Origin: Terriglobus sp965276945
GTDB taxonomy: Bacteria; Acidobacteriota; Terriglobia; Terriglobales; Acidobacteriaceae
Assembly: GCA_965276945.1 (NCBI GenBank)
Contig: OZ255704.1
Location: 682,001 to 746,000 of the forward strand
Length of the DNA stretch: 64,000 nt
Direction of reading: 5' to 3'
The translations under genes were made by a program, and so were the position numbers. The notes beneath the pieces were generated by a model. The model did not search any database. It was not told where the DNA came from and saw only the letters and a list, made by a program, of their open reading frames with translations. Shown one piece after another: positions 25,325-34,335 of the stretch (positions are counted from its first letter, which is position 1; each line of letters begins with the position of its first letter).

Positions 25325-26059
25325 GTGCCCGTTTTCCTGTTCATCCTGCCGATGGCTTCCACGCTTCTCGGTGGACTTCTCGCAGTGCGGTTCCGGCAGT
25401 ACATTACAGTTCTGATTGCGTTGGGAGCCGGTTTGCTGCTGGGTGCGGCATTTCTGGATCTGCTGCCAGAAGCTATCGCCCTTGGTGTGGAGAATGGGTT
25501 GGCCGTCCCGGCCATCCTGGGCATGATGCTGGTTTCATACCTCATCTTCTACATTCTCGAAATCGGCCTTGATGAGCTTGCGCGGCGCTGGCACACCGAT
25601 GGCTTGGAGCGGAGGGTTATCGGGCGTACCGGGGCCGGCATGCTGATCTTTCACAGCTTCAGGGATGGTTTGGCCATTGGAGCCGCGTATACCGTCTCGC
25701 ACGCGGCCGGATACGCCGTTGCGTTTGGCATTGCCGCGCATGACCTGGGGGATGGCATGAATACGGTGATTCTCACCACCGGCGGTGAGCGCCCCAGACC
25801 GTTGGACTATCTGTTCTTGGCGGCGGATGCACTTGCCCCATGTCTGGGCGTATTGATCACCTTGTGGTGGAGTTTTTCTGCTTTCAACTCCGTCTTCTTG
25901 CTGGTGTTGACGGCTGGGTTCTTCCTGCACATGGCGACGAACGACTTTTTGCCTCAGCTTCGTCCAAGCAGGATTTCGCGCATGTACCTATTGCCAGCGG
26001 TGGTGCTTGGAGCGCTTGTCATCTACATGGCGAATCTGTTCTTCGCCCGTTATCGCTGA
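25325..26059 (+). CDS. ZIP-family metal transporter
   Basis: Inner-membrane divalent metal (zinc or similar) transporter of 244 residues with about eight spans. Metal-site helices are visible as LIFHSFRDGLAIGAA (in place of the usual HNxxEG) and AFGIAAHDLGDGMNT (in place of HExPxG). The His and Asp ligands are retained, but Glu is replaced by Asp in both, which may shift metal preference. The start is GTG 25325; GAAGA precedes it closely. It follows the kinase gene after 93 bases and need not be functionally linked. Confidence 0.88.
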   Translation: MPVFLFILPMASTLLGGLLAVRFRQYITVLIALGAGLLLGAAFLDLLPEAIALGVENGLAVPAILGMMLVSYLIFYILEIGLDELARRWHTDGLERRVIGRTGAGMLIFHSFRDGLAIGAAYTVSHAAGYAVAFGIAAHDLGDGMNTVILTTGGERPRPLDYLFLAADALAPCLGVLITLWWSFSAFNSVFLLVLTAGFFLHMATNDFLPQLRPSRISRMYLLPAVVLGALVIYMANLFFARYR

Positions 26060-26127
26060 CCTTAAGCCGAGGGCGTGCTTTACCCTGGCCTGAGGCGGCG
26101 CAATCGTTTCATGGGCGAGATGTGCGG

Positions 26128-26204
<77 letters not shown>

Positions 26205-26447
26205 ACTTTGCAGATTGTATGGGAACGGCTGTGTTGCCGGTGGCAGCGCATAACAAGGCTGTTTGCGTGATTGAGAGTCGGTATACCGCTCCTAAGTTTC
26301 TACACGCTTTCAACTACAGCCAAAACTCGTGGAGTGAATCATTCCTAAGCAACTTGGAGAGCTGTAGAACACGCGCACTTCAGGTTAGCTAGAAGTGACA
26401 TGCTCTCTTTGGCGATCATGCATGGCGAGGTAGCACGCACCAAGTCT

Positions 26448-26687
26448 CTAGGTCTCGTCCGGCGTCGATCCCGGTGTGGTTCCCGTGTTTCCTGGTGCCG
26501 AAGGATTGAGGGTTCCGGCGTTGTTCTCGGGAGTTCTCGACCGGACGGCTGTCGACCCCGGACCGGCAGTGGCTGGGTTGCCGCCGTTGTATCCGGAGGG
26601 CTCCGCCTTCTCCCCGCGTTCCACCCCAGCCTTGGTATTTGGAACTGGTTTCGTGCCCGCCACCTCGGGATTGTTTCCTTCACCCAC
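26448..26687 (-). CDS. Small low-complexity protein, unknown
   Basis: Candidate 79-residue protein, hydrophilic and disordered, rich in Gly, Pro, Asn, Thr and Glu (for example EVAGTKPVPNTKAG and NPSAPGNTGTTPG). No domain recognised. The main support is an excellent ribosome-binding site: GGAGGTGA six bases before a GTG start at 26687. Antisense to it a long plus-strand frame continues into the SLBB gene, but that gene has a better start at 26837. It could be a stress-related intrinsically disordered protein or a chance frame. The neighbouring gap 26205-26447 shows no gene. Confidence 0.45.
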   Translation of the reverse strand: MGEGNNPEVAGTKPVPNTKAGVERGEKAEPSGYNGGNPATAGPGSTAVRSRTPENNAGTLNPSAPGNTGTTPGSTPDET

Positions 26688-26836
26688 TGCTCACCTCCGC
26701 CTTCATCTGGCACTTGGACAGCATTCCGTATCGCGAAGATGCCTGTCATGCTGCTCCATCGCGGCGTATCCGTTACACTTCTCACATACCTGTTGGCCGT
26801 CCGATTTTGGAGTGCGGCGTTTTTTTGAGGATCTTT

Positions 26837-29383
26837 GTGACATCCGTTGTTCTCCCCAACTCCTGGTTAAAGCGCCTGTTCGGTTCACTCGCAAGTCGTG
26901 GCTGTCTTTTGCTGGCGTGCGCTGCTTTCCTCATCGGTCTTGGATCTGGCAATCTGAGGGCGCAGGGCACCCCCGATCCAAATGCTGCGCCGGCACAGGT
27001 GCAAAGTCCGCAGATCATTACGGTGCCTGCCCCGTCCACGCCACCGTCCACTCTGAATACCGGGCCGGACTGGAGCCGTGCCGGTGCAGGCTCGCAGAAC
27101 CGCGGCAACAGCAACTCCGTAACCTCTCGCGGAAGCACGACGCTGCCGCCGGACACGCCTACCGAGTTTCAGACGCTGGTCAACCGGACGCTTGGCCAGG
27201 CGCTGCCGATCTTTGGCGCGAACCTCTTTCGCAACCCACCCAGCACGTTTGCACCGGTTGAGGATGCACAAATCACGCCGGATTACATCATCGGAACCGG
27301 AGATGAGATTCGCATCTCCGCGACGGGTCAGCTCAACCAGCAGGGAACTTTTACGGTCGATCGCGCCGGGACCATCTCCATCCCGGATGTTGGAACACTG
27401 ACGGTTGCGGGTCTGCGCTTCAACCAGCTACAGCCATTTCTGCGGCAGCAGATCGGACGTGTTTACCGCAATTTTGAGCTTAACGTCACGCTCGGCCAGC
27501 TACGCTCGATTCAAGTCTACATTCTTGGTGAGGCCCGGCAGCCGGGAGCGTACACGGTCTCTTCGCTGTCCACGCTGGTCAACGCGCTCTTTGCCTCTGG
27601 CGGCGTTCTTCCCCAGGGTAGCCTCCGCCACATTGAATTGCAACGGGCTGGTCAGACCATCTCCGTTGTTGATCTGTATGACCTGCTGCTGCGTGGAGAC
27701 AAGAGCAAGGACGTCAAGCTCCAGCCCGGCGATGTAATTTTTGTACCGGCTGCCGGTCCGCAGGTCGCCGTTGCCGGTTCCGTTACCAATCCCGCGATTT
27801 ATGAACTGCGCGGCGAGACGACGCTTAATCAGGTATTTCAGCTTGCCAATGGACTCACCTCGACCGCCAATCCCGCCCGCATTCGCGTGGAAAGTGTTGC
27901 CTCCGGAGCAGTGCGTGGCGTCCAGACCGTAAGTGTGCAGACGTCCGGCGGTCTCCCAGTGAAGGGCGGAGACATCATCACCGTAGATGCCATCTCCGAT
28001 GCGTTTCGCAACGCAGTCACCCTGCGCGGCAACGTCGCCAATCCGGGACGGTACGGCTGGTACGCGGGTATGCGCCTGTCCGACCTGATTCCTGATCGCG
28101 AGTCTCTGATTACGCGCAACTACTACCGTTCCCGTAACACGCTGGGCCTTACGACGCCGAATCAGCTCACACAGCCACACGATCAGACACCACTGCAAGG
28201 CACTCAGGGACGCATTGCCGTCAGCACGTCGCCCACGTCCGGAACCACCTCATCTGGGGGAGCGTCCGGTGGCCAGAGCGCACCATCGTCTTCTTCTGGA
28301 ACGCAAAACACCTCGACGGAAACGCCAAACCCGACGGCTACAAACATTGCGAACAGCAATGGCGGTGGAACCACGGTAGGCGACGCGCTGACGCAGAGCA
28401 ACGGCACATTCAATCCGGCGAACGATGTAGTTCTGAGCGCTCCGGACGTCGATCTCGCCTATGCTGTGATCGAGCGGCTTGATCCGGTGACACTTTCCAC
28501 AACGCTGCTCCCATTCAATCTGGCAGCGGTCGTGAACCACTCCGACCCGTCACAGAACCTTCTCCTGGAACCCGGAGATGTTGTCACTATCTTTTCGAAA
28601 GCCGACATCCGCGTGCCTCAATCGCAGCAGACGCGCTTCGTGAGACTGGAAGGCGAGTTTGCCTCGGCCGGCGTGTACAGCGTTCTGCCGGGTGAAACGC
28701 TTCGCCAGCTGATTACGCGCGCGGGTGGGTTGACACCAGAAGCGTACCTGTATGCCTCGGAATTTACGCGGCAATCGACTCGCCGCGTCGAGCAGCAGCG
28801 TCTGCGTGAGTATGCCGACTCACTGGATGCGCAGATCTCCTCGGAGGTGAACCGTGATATCACCGGAGCGCTGAATCCGACCAACGTGACCACGACCATC
28901 AACGCCGCGGCAGAGAACGCGCGCGCCGCAGTGGCCCGCCTGCGCAATTCGCAACCAACTGGCCGCATTGTGCTAAAGCTGTTGCCTACATCCACCGGCG
29001 TGGGCAGCCTGCCCGATATTTCGCTGGAGGACGGGGACCGTTTTATCGTCCCGCGGCAACCTTCCACCATTACAGTCGCGGGTGAGGTCTACAACGCGTC
29101 TGCGTTCCTCTTTGAGCCGCACCTTCAGGTGCGTAATTACATCAGAACCGCGGGTGGGCCGTCGCGCGACGCGGATCCGAAGCGCATCTTTGTGATCCGC
29201 GCTGACGGATCGGTGCTTTCGCGGCAGTATTCTGATGTGGTCAAGGCACCCAGCCTGCCAGGTGATACCGTGGTCGTTCCTCCACAGCTAACGCGTGGTA
29301 ATTTCCTGCGCGATTTCATTGCTGTCTCAGCCGCCGCTGGACAGCTCGCCATACCACTCTCCTTGTTTGCCCTTTTCCGATGA
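26837..29383 (+). CDS. Polysaccharide export protein with SLBB repeats
   Basis: Outer-membrane or periplasmic export protein of the Wza/GumB type, first gene of the exopolysaccharide cluster. Start GTG 26837 has GAGG six bases upstream and gives a signal peptide (CLLLACAAFLIGLGSGNLRAQ). The Poly_export domain begins at about residue 145 (ITPDYIIGTGDEIRISATGQ). Several SLBB beta-grasp repeats follow, for example VYILGEARQPGAYTVSSLST, and a Ser/Gly/Thr-rich linker lies near 460-520. At 848 residues it is far longer than Wza (about 380), like the multi-SLBB export proteins of acidobacteria and myxobacteria. Its stop overlaps the ATG of a broken wzz gene. Confidence 0.88.
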   Translation: MTSVVLPNSWLKRLFGSLASRGCLLLACAAFLIGLGSGNLRAQGTPDPNAAPAQVQSPQIITVPAPSTPPSTLNTGPDWSRAGAGSQNRGNSNSVTSRGSTTLPPDTPTEFQTLVNRTLGQALPIFGANLFRNPPSTFAPVEDAQITPDYIIGTGDEIRISATGQLNQQGTFTVDRAGTISIPDVGTLTVAGLRFNQLQPFLRQQIGRVYRNFELNVTLGQLRSIQVYILGEARQPGAYTVSSLSTLVNALFASGGVLPQGSLRHIELQRAGQTISVVDLYDLLLRGDKSKDVKLQPGDVIFVPAAGPQVAVAGSVTNPAIYELRGETTLNQVFQLANGLTSTANPARIRVESVASGAVRGVQTVSVQTSGGLPVKGGDIITVDAISDAFRNAVTLRGNVANPGRYGWYAGMRLSDLIPDRESLITRNYYRSRNTLGLTTPNQLTQPHDQTPLQGTQGRIAVSTSPTSGTTSSGGASGGQSAPSSSSGTQNTSTETPNPTATNIANSNGGGTTVGDALTQSNGTFNPANDVVLSAPDVDLAYAVIERLDPVTLSTTLLPFNLAAVVNHSDPSQNLLLEPGDVVTIFSKADIRVPQSQQTRFVRLEGEFASAGVYSVLPGETLRQLITRAGGLTPEAYLYASEFTRQSTRRVEQQRLREYADSLDAQISSEVNRDITGALNPTNVTTTINAAAENARAAVARLRNSQPTGRIVLKLLPTSTGVGSLPDISLEDGDRFIVPRQPSTITVAGEVYNASAFLFEPHLQVRNYIRTAGGPSRDADPKRIFVIRADGSVLSRQYSDVVKAPSLPGDTVVVPPQLTRGNFLRDFIAVSAAAGQLAIPLSLFALFR

Positions 29384-29697
29384 CGACTGAACCTGTTCTG
29401 CACATACACGCAGCCTCTCTGGACGAGGACTGGACGCCAATTCGCTTCGATGGTTTCCAGTTCCTCATTCGCATTCTGAGGCAATGCAAGCTCATAGCCG
29501 TTTGCACGGTGCTTGCCGCGCTGCTGAGCCTTGCCTATGCGCTTACGCGCAAGCCGTTTTTCGCGGTGGAGGCATCGTTTCTGCTGCCATCATGTGATCG
29601 TGCCTCTTCGAGAACGGGCGCCAGGTCTTCTTGTCATCACTGCAAATTGCAATGTTCCTCAGCTTCCTTAAGCGCAATATCGTACCCGCTCGTATAG
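29380..29697 (+). pseudogene. Truncated Wzz-type chain-length regulator
   Basis: The ATG overlaps the SLBB gene stop (ATGA). The first 70 residues look like a Wzz N-terminus: a cytosolic arm, then a membrane helix LIAVCTVLAALLSLAYAL and ALTRKPFFAVEASFLLP. After about 29589 the sequence turns into a Cys/Ser-rich stretch unlike any Wzz and stops at 29697, so roughly 300 residues and the second membrane span are missing. A second, intact Wzz follows at 29828. I read this as the remnant of the original gene cut by recombination. A recent frameshift alone seems unlikely, because no Wzz-like continuation is evident in the other frames up to 29827. Confidence 0.65.
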
Positions 29698-29827
29698 GAA
29701 ACCGTATGATTAACGTTTCGAAGGTGGTCAATGCGATGCCGTCCTCACGTTGCATCCGCAACGGCGAATCCTTCGAGGATAGCCAGTCCACGCTGCTCCC
29801 AACACTTTCGCGTATCTGAGGTAGCTT

Positions 29828-30997
29828 ATGGATTCTTTTACTTCCTCTCCTGTAAGTACTGATCCTCGATCTGAAGAGGGGTTTGACCTGCTTGAATTGG
29901 TTCTCATTTTAGTGAGACGCTGGCGCATTACGGTTTTCCTGATCCTCTTGTTTGGGCTGCTCACAGCTTTATTTTCTTTCCTGTTAAAACCCAAGTACAC
30001 CGCAACTGTCTCATTTCTTGTCGATCAGGAAACCAGCAGTACCGGTATTTTTCTGTTTCGTCAGACTGACCCTACGATCGCATTGCTACAAAGTAAGACC
30101 ATCACTCAGTTTGTTCTTGATCACGTAAGCAAAGAGAATCTTGCCGAAGAAGTCAGTCCCAGGTTGACAGGCGATGCTCGTTTACTCGCGCTACGAGAGC
30201 ACATACAGGGTGAAGCGATCGCTTCACACACCGAACAGGGTGTTTACAGTGTAAAGATTACAGACCAATCTCCAGCACGAGCGATGATGATCGCTAACGC
30301 TTATTTGGATGCCTTACAGGATTTGAGCGATCACATGAATTTTGACGCCGCGACGCGTACCAGGGCGTTCTATCAGCAGCAGATGGTAGATGAGCGGGCT
30401 GCTCTTGAAAAATCGGAATCGGATCTTAAGACGCATCAACAGTCTACCGGAATGCTGCTGCCAACTTCTCAAACTAACTTACAGATCAGCCAAATATCTA
30501 ATCTCCGCTCACAGTTGGTTGCTCTTCAAATCCAGAAAGCTACGATCTCGGAGCAGGCAACGCCAGACAATCCAGAAATGGTAAGACTCAACGCTCAGAT
30601 CACTGAGCTCCAAAGCAAGATAAATGGTTTTCAAGGACGAATAAGCAACAAGAACGACCAGGATTTGCCTTCACAGAATTTGGAAATTGGACGATTGGAG
30701 CGGGACGTCTCATACCATCAAGCTCTACTTGCCTCACTTTCCACACAGTATGAGCGTGCTAGGTTGCAAGAGAGCTTTGGTATTCCAAGGGTCCATGTGG
30801 TTGATAGAGCGGCACCTCCTATACCGAGAACGTTCCCAAACAGGTATCTCTTGGTAGCAGTCGCGTCAAGCGCAGGACTCTTTGTTGGAATACTAATCAC
30901 CGTGTTAGGCGAGGTACGCACTCGCCTAATAAGCAATCCTGAGTCTTCGCTCAAATTGCGTGAGATCAGACGAGAGCTGCGACTCCGGAAAGCCTGA
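29828..30997 (+). CDS. Wzz/GumC-type chain-length determinant
   Basis: Inner-membrane polysaccharide co-polymerase of 389 residues. Span 1 (about 38-57, ITVFLILLFGLLTALFSFLL) follows a short cytosolic arm. A Wzz beta domain begins KPKYTATVSFLVDQE. Long periplasmic coiled coils (about 180-320) come next, and span 2 (YLLVAVASSAGLFVGILITV) is near 338-358. There is no C-terminal tyrosine kinase domain, so it belongs to the kinase-less type. The usual Pro-rich motif before span 2 is present as RAAPPIPRTFPN. AT-rich codon use differs from the flanking genes. It sits just after a broken Wzz gene and before the polymerase-like gene. Confidence 0.88.
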   Translation: MDSFTSSPVSTDPRSEEGFDLLELVLILVRRWRITVFLILLFGLLTALFSFLLKPKYTATVSFLVDQETSSTGIFLFRQTDPTIALLQSKTITQFVLDHVSKENLAEEVSPRLTGDARLLALREHIQGEAIASHTEQGVYSVKITDQSPARAMMIANAYLDALQDLSDHMNFDAATRTRAFYQQQMVDERAALEKSESDLKTHQQSTGMLLPTSQTNLQISQISNLRSQLVALQIQKATISEQATPDNPEMVRLNAQITELQSKINGFQGRISNKNDQDLPSQNLEIGRLERDVSYHQALLASLSTQYERARLQESFGIPRVHVVDRAAPPIPRTFPNRYLLVAVASSAGLFVGILITVLGEVRTRLISNPESSLKLREIRRELRLRKA

Positions 30998-31004
30998 CAC
31001 ACTC

Positions 31005-32288
31005 ATGGTGAAGCCGCATAAGATTGCAAACTGCGCATCACTTGTGCTTTGCGTGATGCTTATTCTTTTCCCAAAGGGCGGCGTAAGGATAAGCAGTATC
31101 CCAGTCACGTGGGGATATCTATTGCTCTTTGTGTCGTTTATTGTGTTCATGCCCTATCGACTGATCGCAACGCACGCTCAATATTACAAGCGTCAGCTAG
31201 CAGCTTTTGCATGCCTAGTGCCCTTTGCATTTGTCATGTTGTATTCAGCAATTGCAAACGGAATTCCCAACATAGGAGGCTTCATAAGTACTGGCACGAG
31301 TTTGTTGTTTTTTCCAATACTCTTTCTTTGGTTTTTTCCGCCATTGTTGAAGCTTGTTAATGGTTGGAAGCTCATGCAGTGTGTCTGCTATTGCATGCTT
31401 GCCGCAGCTATCTTTGGAGTTTTCCTATTTATATGGCGCCCCGTTACTGGATTCTGGATCCAGATCCCGTATCTCACTGTGAATGCGGACGACGTAGGAG
31501 ATTTCGGTGTTACTAAAAACATTCAGCGGGGATTCGTCTTTAAACTTATTTCGACGTATAACAACGGTAATTTGTATGGCGCGGCCACTTTTATCTTGCT
31601 CAAGCAGTTCGATCTGTTCACGCCTGTGCGATGGAAGCGTTGGACTATGCGTCTTGCACTGTTGCTGACGTTAAGCCGAACCATCTGGGCTGGCCTAATC
31701 TTTGACCAGATGCTATCGCTCGGTGCGTCACTTTGGCAGCAGAGAAAAAGCTTTCCGCGATTGAAACTAGGCAGACTAGCAACTGTTTTTGGGCTGATTG
31801 TTGTTCTCGCTCCAGTCCTTTATACTCTTACTACGTTCATCGGACTACGTAACGGTGGTTCGTTCATAATCGATCCAACCTTGGGAGGGAGGACCGCTCA
31901 GTTTGTAAATCTTGGTGCATCTCCTGTGTTTCCTACATTTCCAAGTGAATTCTTCTTTACAGAAATAATTTATCTTTCCGCCATAAACTTGTATGGGTAC
32001 ATAGGGCTTCCTGTAATCACTTTAGTATTAATGTCACCTGCGTTGGTTCTGATGCTTGATCGTACCGCACTGCAGGATCCTGTGCGTCGCGCGGCGCTTA
32101 AGGGGCTGCTCCTTTATGCACTTGTGGCGACATCCGATGGTGCGTTAAATTACATTCCTGTCATGGCTTTCTACTGGTTTACGTATATGCTCTTCATCTT
32201 CGGGCTGCCCGGAGTGTGCTTCAATTCAGACGGCCGCCCAGTCTGCCGTCAAAACTTAGAGTTTAACGGTAACCCCGTTTCTTATTAA
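31005..32288 (+). CDS. Wzy/O-antigen ligase-like membrane protein
   Basis: Protein of 427 residues with about ten to eleven hydrophobic spans and one larger loop (about 140-190) containing STYNNGNLYGAA. Layout and motifs such as LLTLSRTIWAGLIFD and GGRTAQFVNLG fit the Wzy polymerase/WaaL ligase superfamily, which joins polysaccharide repeat units or attaches them to an acceptor. Sequence alone cannot say which. The start at ATG 31005 comes 7 bases after the wzz stop; an upstream in-frame GTG (30960) would overlap wzz. Strongly AT-rich codon use sets it apart from rfbBAD downstream. Confidence 0.72.
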   Translation: MVKPHKIANCASLVLCVMLILFPKGGVRISSIPVTWGYLLLFVSFIVFMPYRLIATHAQYYKRQLAAFACLVPFAFVMLYSAIANGIPNIGGFISTGTSLLFFPILFLWFFPPLLKLVNGWKLMQCVCYCMLAAAIFGVFLFIWRPVTGFWIQIPYLTVNADDVGDFGVTKNIQRGFVFKLISTYNNGNLYGAATFILLKQFDLFTPVRWKRWTMRLALLLTLSRTIWAGLIFDQMLSLGASLWQQRKSFPRLKLGRLATVFGLIVVLAPVLYTLTTFIGLRNGGSFIIDPTLGGRTAQFVNLGASPVFPTFPSEFFFTEIIYLSAINLYGYIGLPVITLVLMSPALVLMLDRTALQDPVRRAALKGLLLYALVATSDGALNYIPVMAFYWFTYMLFIFGLPGVCFNSDGRPVCRQNLEFNGNPVSY

Positions 32289-32302
32289 AATATGGAGGAC
32301 TA

Positions 32303-33442
32303 GTGCCCTCGATGAGAGTTACAGACGAAAGCGAAGGTGCCCCGCTGCTCGTCACTGGCGGTGCCGGTTTTATCGGGTCCAATTTTGTTCTGCGGCACCT
32401 GCTTTCGCGAACGCCCGGTGCATCGGCAGCGGTGGAAGTAGTCACGGTGGATGCATTGACATACGCCGGCAATGTCCACAATCTCTCGCCGCTGGCCAAC
32501 GATCCCCGGCATGTCTTCGTGCATGGCGATATTCTGGACCGGGATTTGATGCGGGCGCTGCTGGTGAAGCACCGTCCGCGTGCCATCGTTCATTTCGCGG
32601 CGGAAAGTCATGTGGACCGGTCCATTCTGGGGCCGGGCGCGTTTCTGAGGACGAATATCGAGGGCACATTCAGCCTGCTGGAGTGTTCCCGGGAGTACCA
32701 TGCTTCGTTGACCGGCGGTGAGCGCGAGCGGTTTCGCTTCCTGCACGTTTCCACCGACGAGGTCTACGGCACGCTCGGCCCGGGCCACCCGGCTTTTCAC
32801 GAGAGCACACCGTTCGCGCCGAACAGTCCGTACGCGGCCAGCAAGGCGGCAAGCGATCATCTTGTGCGGGCCTGGCACCATACCTATGGCCTGCCTGCAT
32901 TGATTACGAACTGCTCCAACAACTATGGTCCCTACCAATTTCCGGAAAAATTGATTCCGCTGGTGATCGCCAACGCACTTGGGGGTAAACCGCTGCCCGT
33001 ATATGGCGACGGCCAGCAGGTGCGGGACTGGCTCTTTGTGGAGGATCATTGCTCCGCCATTGAAACGGTGCTGGAGCGCGGCACCGTGGGCGAGACGTAC
33101 AACATCGGTGGCAACAACCAGCAGACAAACCTTCATGTCGTGCAGATGATTTGCGCTCTTTTAGACGAACTCAAGCCGATTGCAACGCCGTATGCCGAAC
33201 AGATCACCTACGTGACGGACCGGCCAGGGCACGATCGCCGGTACGCCATCGATCCGGCAAAGATCCAGCGTGAATTGCAATGGTTTCCGGCGCAGGATTT
33301 CGCCACCGGCCTTCGCCGCACAGTGGAGTGGTATCTGGCAAACCAGGACTGGGTAGCCGGTGTGACGAGCGGTGCATACCGGGACTGGATCAGCACCAAC
33401 TACGGCGGTCGCTCCGGTGCGGTAGAGGCCGTTGCGGCATGA
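32303..33442 (+). CDS. rfbB: dTDP-glucose 4,6-dehydratase
   Basis: Second step of dTDP-L-rhamnose synthesis: dTDP-glucose to dTDP-4-keto-6-deoxyglucose, NAD-dependent. The Rossmann motif GGAGFIG (19-25), the STDEVYG catalytic stretch, and Tyr177/Lys181 of YAASK are all present, plus the family block NNYGPYQFPEKLIPL. Start GTG 32303 is supported by GGAGG four bases upstream. The product has 379 residues. GC-rich again, unlike the two genes before it. The stop overlaps the ATG of rfbA (ATGA). Confidence 0.96.
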   Translation: MPSMRVTDESEGAPLLVTGGAGFIGSNFVLRHLLSRTPGASAAVEVVTVDALTYAGNVHNLSPLANDPRHVFVHGDILDRDLMRALLVKHRPRAIVHFAAESHVDRSILGPGAFLRTNIEGTFSLLECSREYHASLTGGERERFRFLHVSTDEVYGTLGPGHPAFHESTPFAPNSPYAASKAASDHLVRAWHHTYGLPALITNCSNNYGPYQFPEKLIPLVIANALGGKPLPVYGDGQQVRDWLFVEDHCSAIETVLERGTVGETYNIGGNNQQTNLHVVQMICALLDELKPIATPYAEQITYVTDRPGHDRRYAIDPAKIQRELQWFPAQDFATGLRRTVEWYLANQDWVAGVTSGAYRDWISTNYGGRSGAVEAVAA

Positions 33443-34335
33443 AGGGCATCATCCTGGCCGGTGGCTCCGGTACGCGGCTCCATCCAGTAACGCAGGCTGT
33501 CAGCAAGCAGCTACTGCCCGTTTACGACAAACCGATGATCTATTACCCGCTTTCCACGCTGATGCTTGCAGGCATCCGTGAGATTTTGATCATCTCCACG
33601 CCATTGGACACGCCACGCTTTGAGCAACTGATGGGTGACGGCACCCGATGGGGCCTCGAGTTGAGCTACGCTGTCCAGCTGTCACCGGATGGCCTGGCGC
33701 AGGCGTTTCTGATTGGCCGTGAATTTCTTGCGGGCGATAGCTGCTGTCTGGTTCTGGGCGACAACATTTTCTATGGTCACGAACTTGCCAAGTCGCTGCG
33801 CGCCGCGGCCGTGCGGACGGGGAGGGATGGCGGGGGCCATGTGTTCGCGTATGCCGTTACCGATCCAGAGCGCTATGGCGTCGTTGAGTTCGATAGCGAA
33901 CGCCGCGCCATCTCGCTGGAAGAAAAGCCCGCCCAGCCCCGGTCGCGCTATGCCGTCACCGGCATTTACTTTTACGGTCCGGACGTGGTCGCCTGCGCGG
34001 AGAGCATTCGGCCGTCGCCGCGAGGCGAGCTTGAAATTACGGACGTCAACCGCTGGTATCTTCAGCAGGGGCGCCTGCATGTGGAGGTGATGGGACGTGG
34101 CATCGCATGGCTGGATACCGGTACGCATGATTCGCTGCTGGAGGCCTCTCTTTTCATTCATACCATCGAGAAGAGGCAAGGCCTGAAGATCGCCTGTCCG
34201 GAAGAGATCGCCTATCGCCTGGGCTGGATCGATGCTGAGCAACTCGAACAACTGGCCAAAGGCTATGGCAAAAGCACCTATGGCGAATACCTTCGCTGGC
34301 TGGTGCGTGACACCGTGATGTGGAGCGCGACATGA
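33439..34335 (+). CDS. rfbA: Glucose-1-phosphate thymidylyltransferase
   Basis: First step of dTDP-rhamnose synthesis, joining dTTP and glucose-1-phosphate. The nucleotidyltransferase signature GGSGTRLHPVT at residues 8-18 and SKQLLPVYDKPMIYYPLS are diagnostic, as is GDNIFYG. The product has 298 residues, the standard size. The ATG at 33439 overlaps the rfbB stop, and the rfbA stop in turn overlaps the rfbD start, so translation of the three genes is coupled. Confidence 0.96.
   Translation: MKGIILAGGSGTRLHPVTQAVSKQLLPVYDKPMIYYPLSTLMLAGIREILIISTPLDTPRFEQLMGDGTRWGLELSYAVQLSPDGLAQAFLIGREFLAGDSCCLVLGDNIFYGHELAKSLRAAAVRTGRDGGGHVFAYAVTDPERYGVVEFDSERRAISLEEKPAQPRSRYAVTGIYFYGPDVVACAESIRPSPRGELEITDVNRWYLQQGRLHVEVMGRGIAWLDTGTHDSLLEASLFIHTIEKRQGLKIACPEEIAYRLGWIDAEQLEQLAKGYGKSTYGEYLRWLVRDTVMWSAT

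Larger units (their letters stand above)
29590..32290. other. AT-rich segment inside polysaccharide cluster
   Basis: Base composition changes sharply here. Hand counts of single 60-base lines gave 24 GC at 31321, 30 at 30781 and 27 at 29641, against 40 at 33301 in the flank. Codon choice follows (many A/T-ending codons such as TTT, ATT, GAT). The segment holds the end of the broken wzz, an intact wzz and a Wzy/ligase-like gene, and ends at rfbB. No insertion sequence or terminal repeats were seen. Acquired replacement module is the likely explanation. Confidence 0.6.

Noticed and set aside
29698..29827. Continuation of the broken wzz in another frame
   Set aside because: The frame at 29631-29819 contains a few Wzz-like hydrophobic patches but no alignable motif or second membrane span, so I could not support a simple frameshift.
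29590..32290. AT-rich segment as an insertion sequence or prophage
   Set aside because: No transposase, integrase, target duplication or terminal inverted repeats were found; its genes fit the surrounding polysaccharide pathway.
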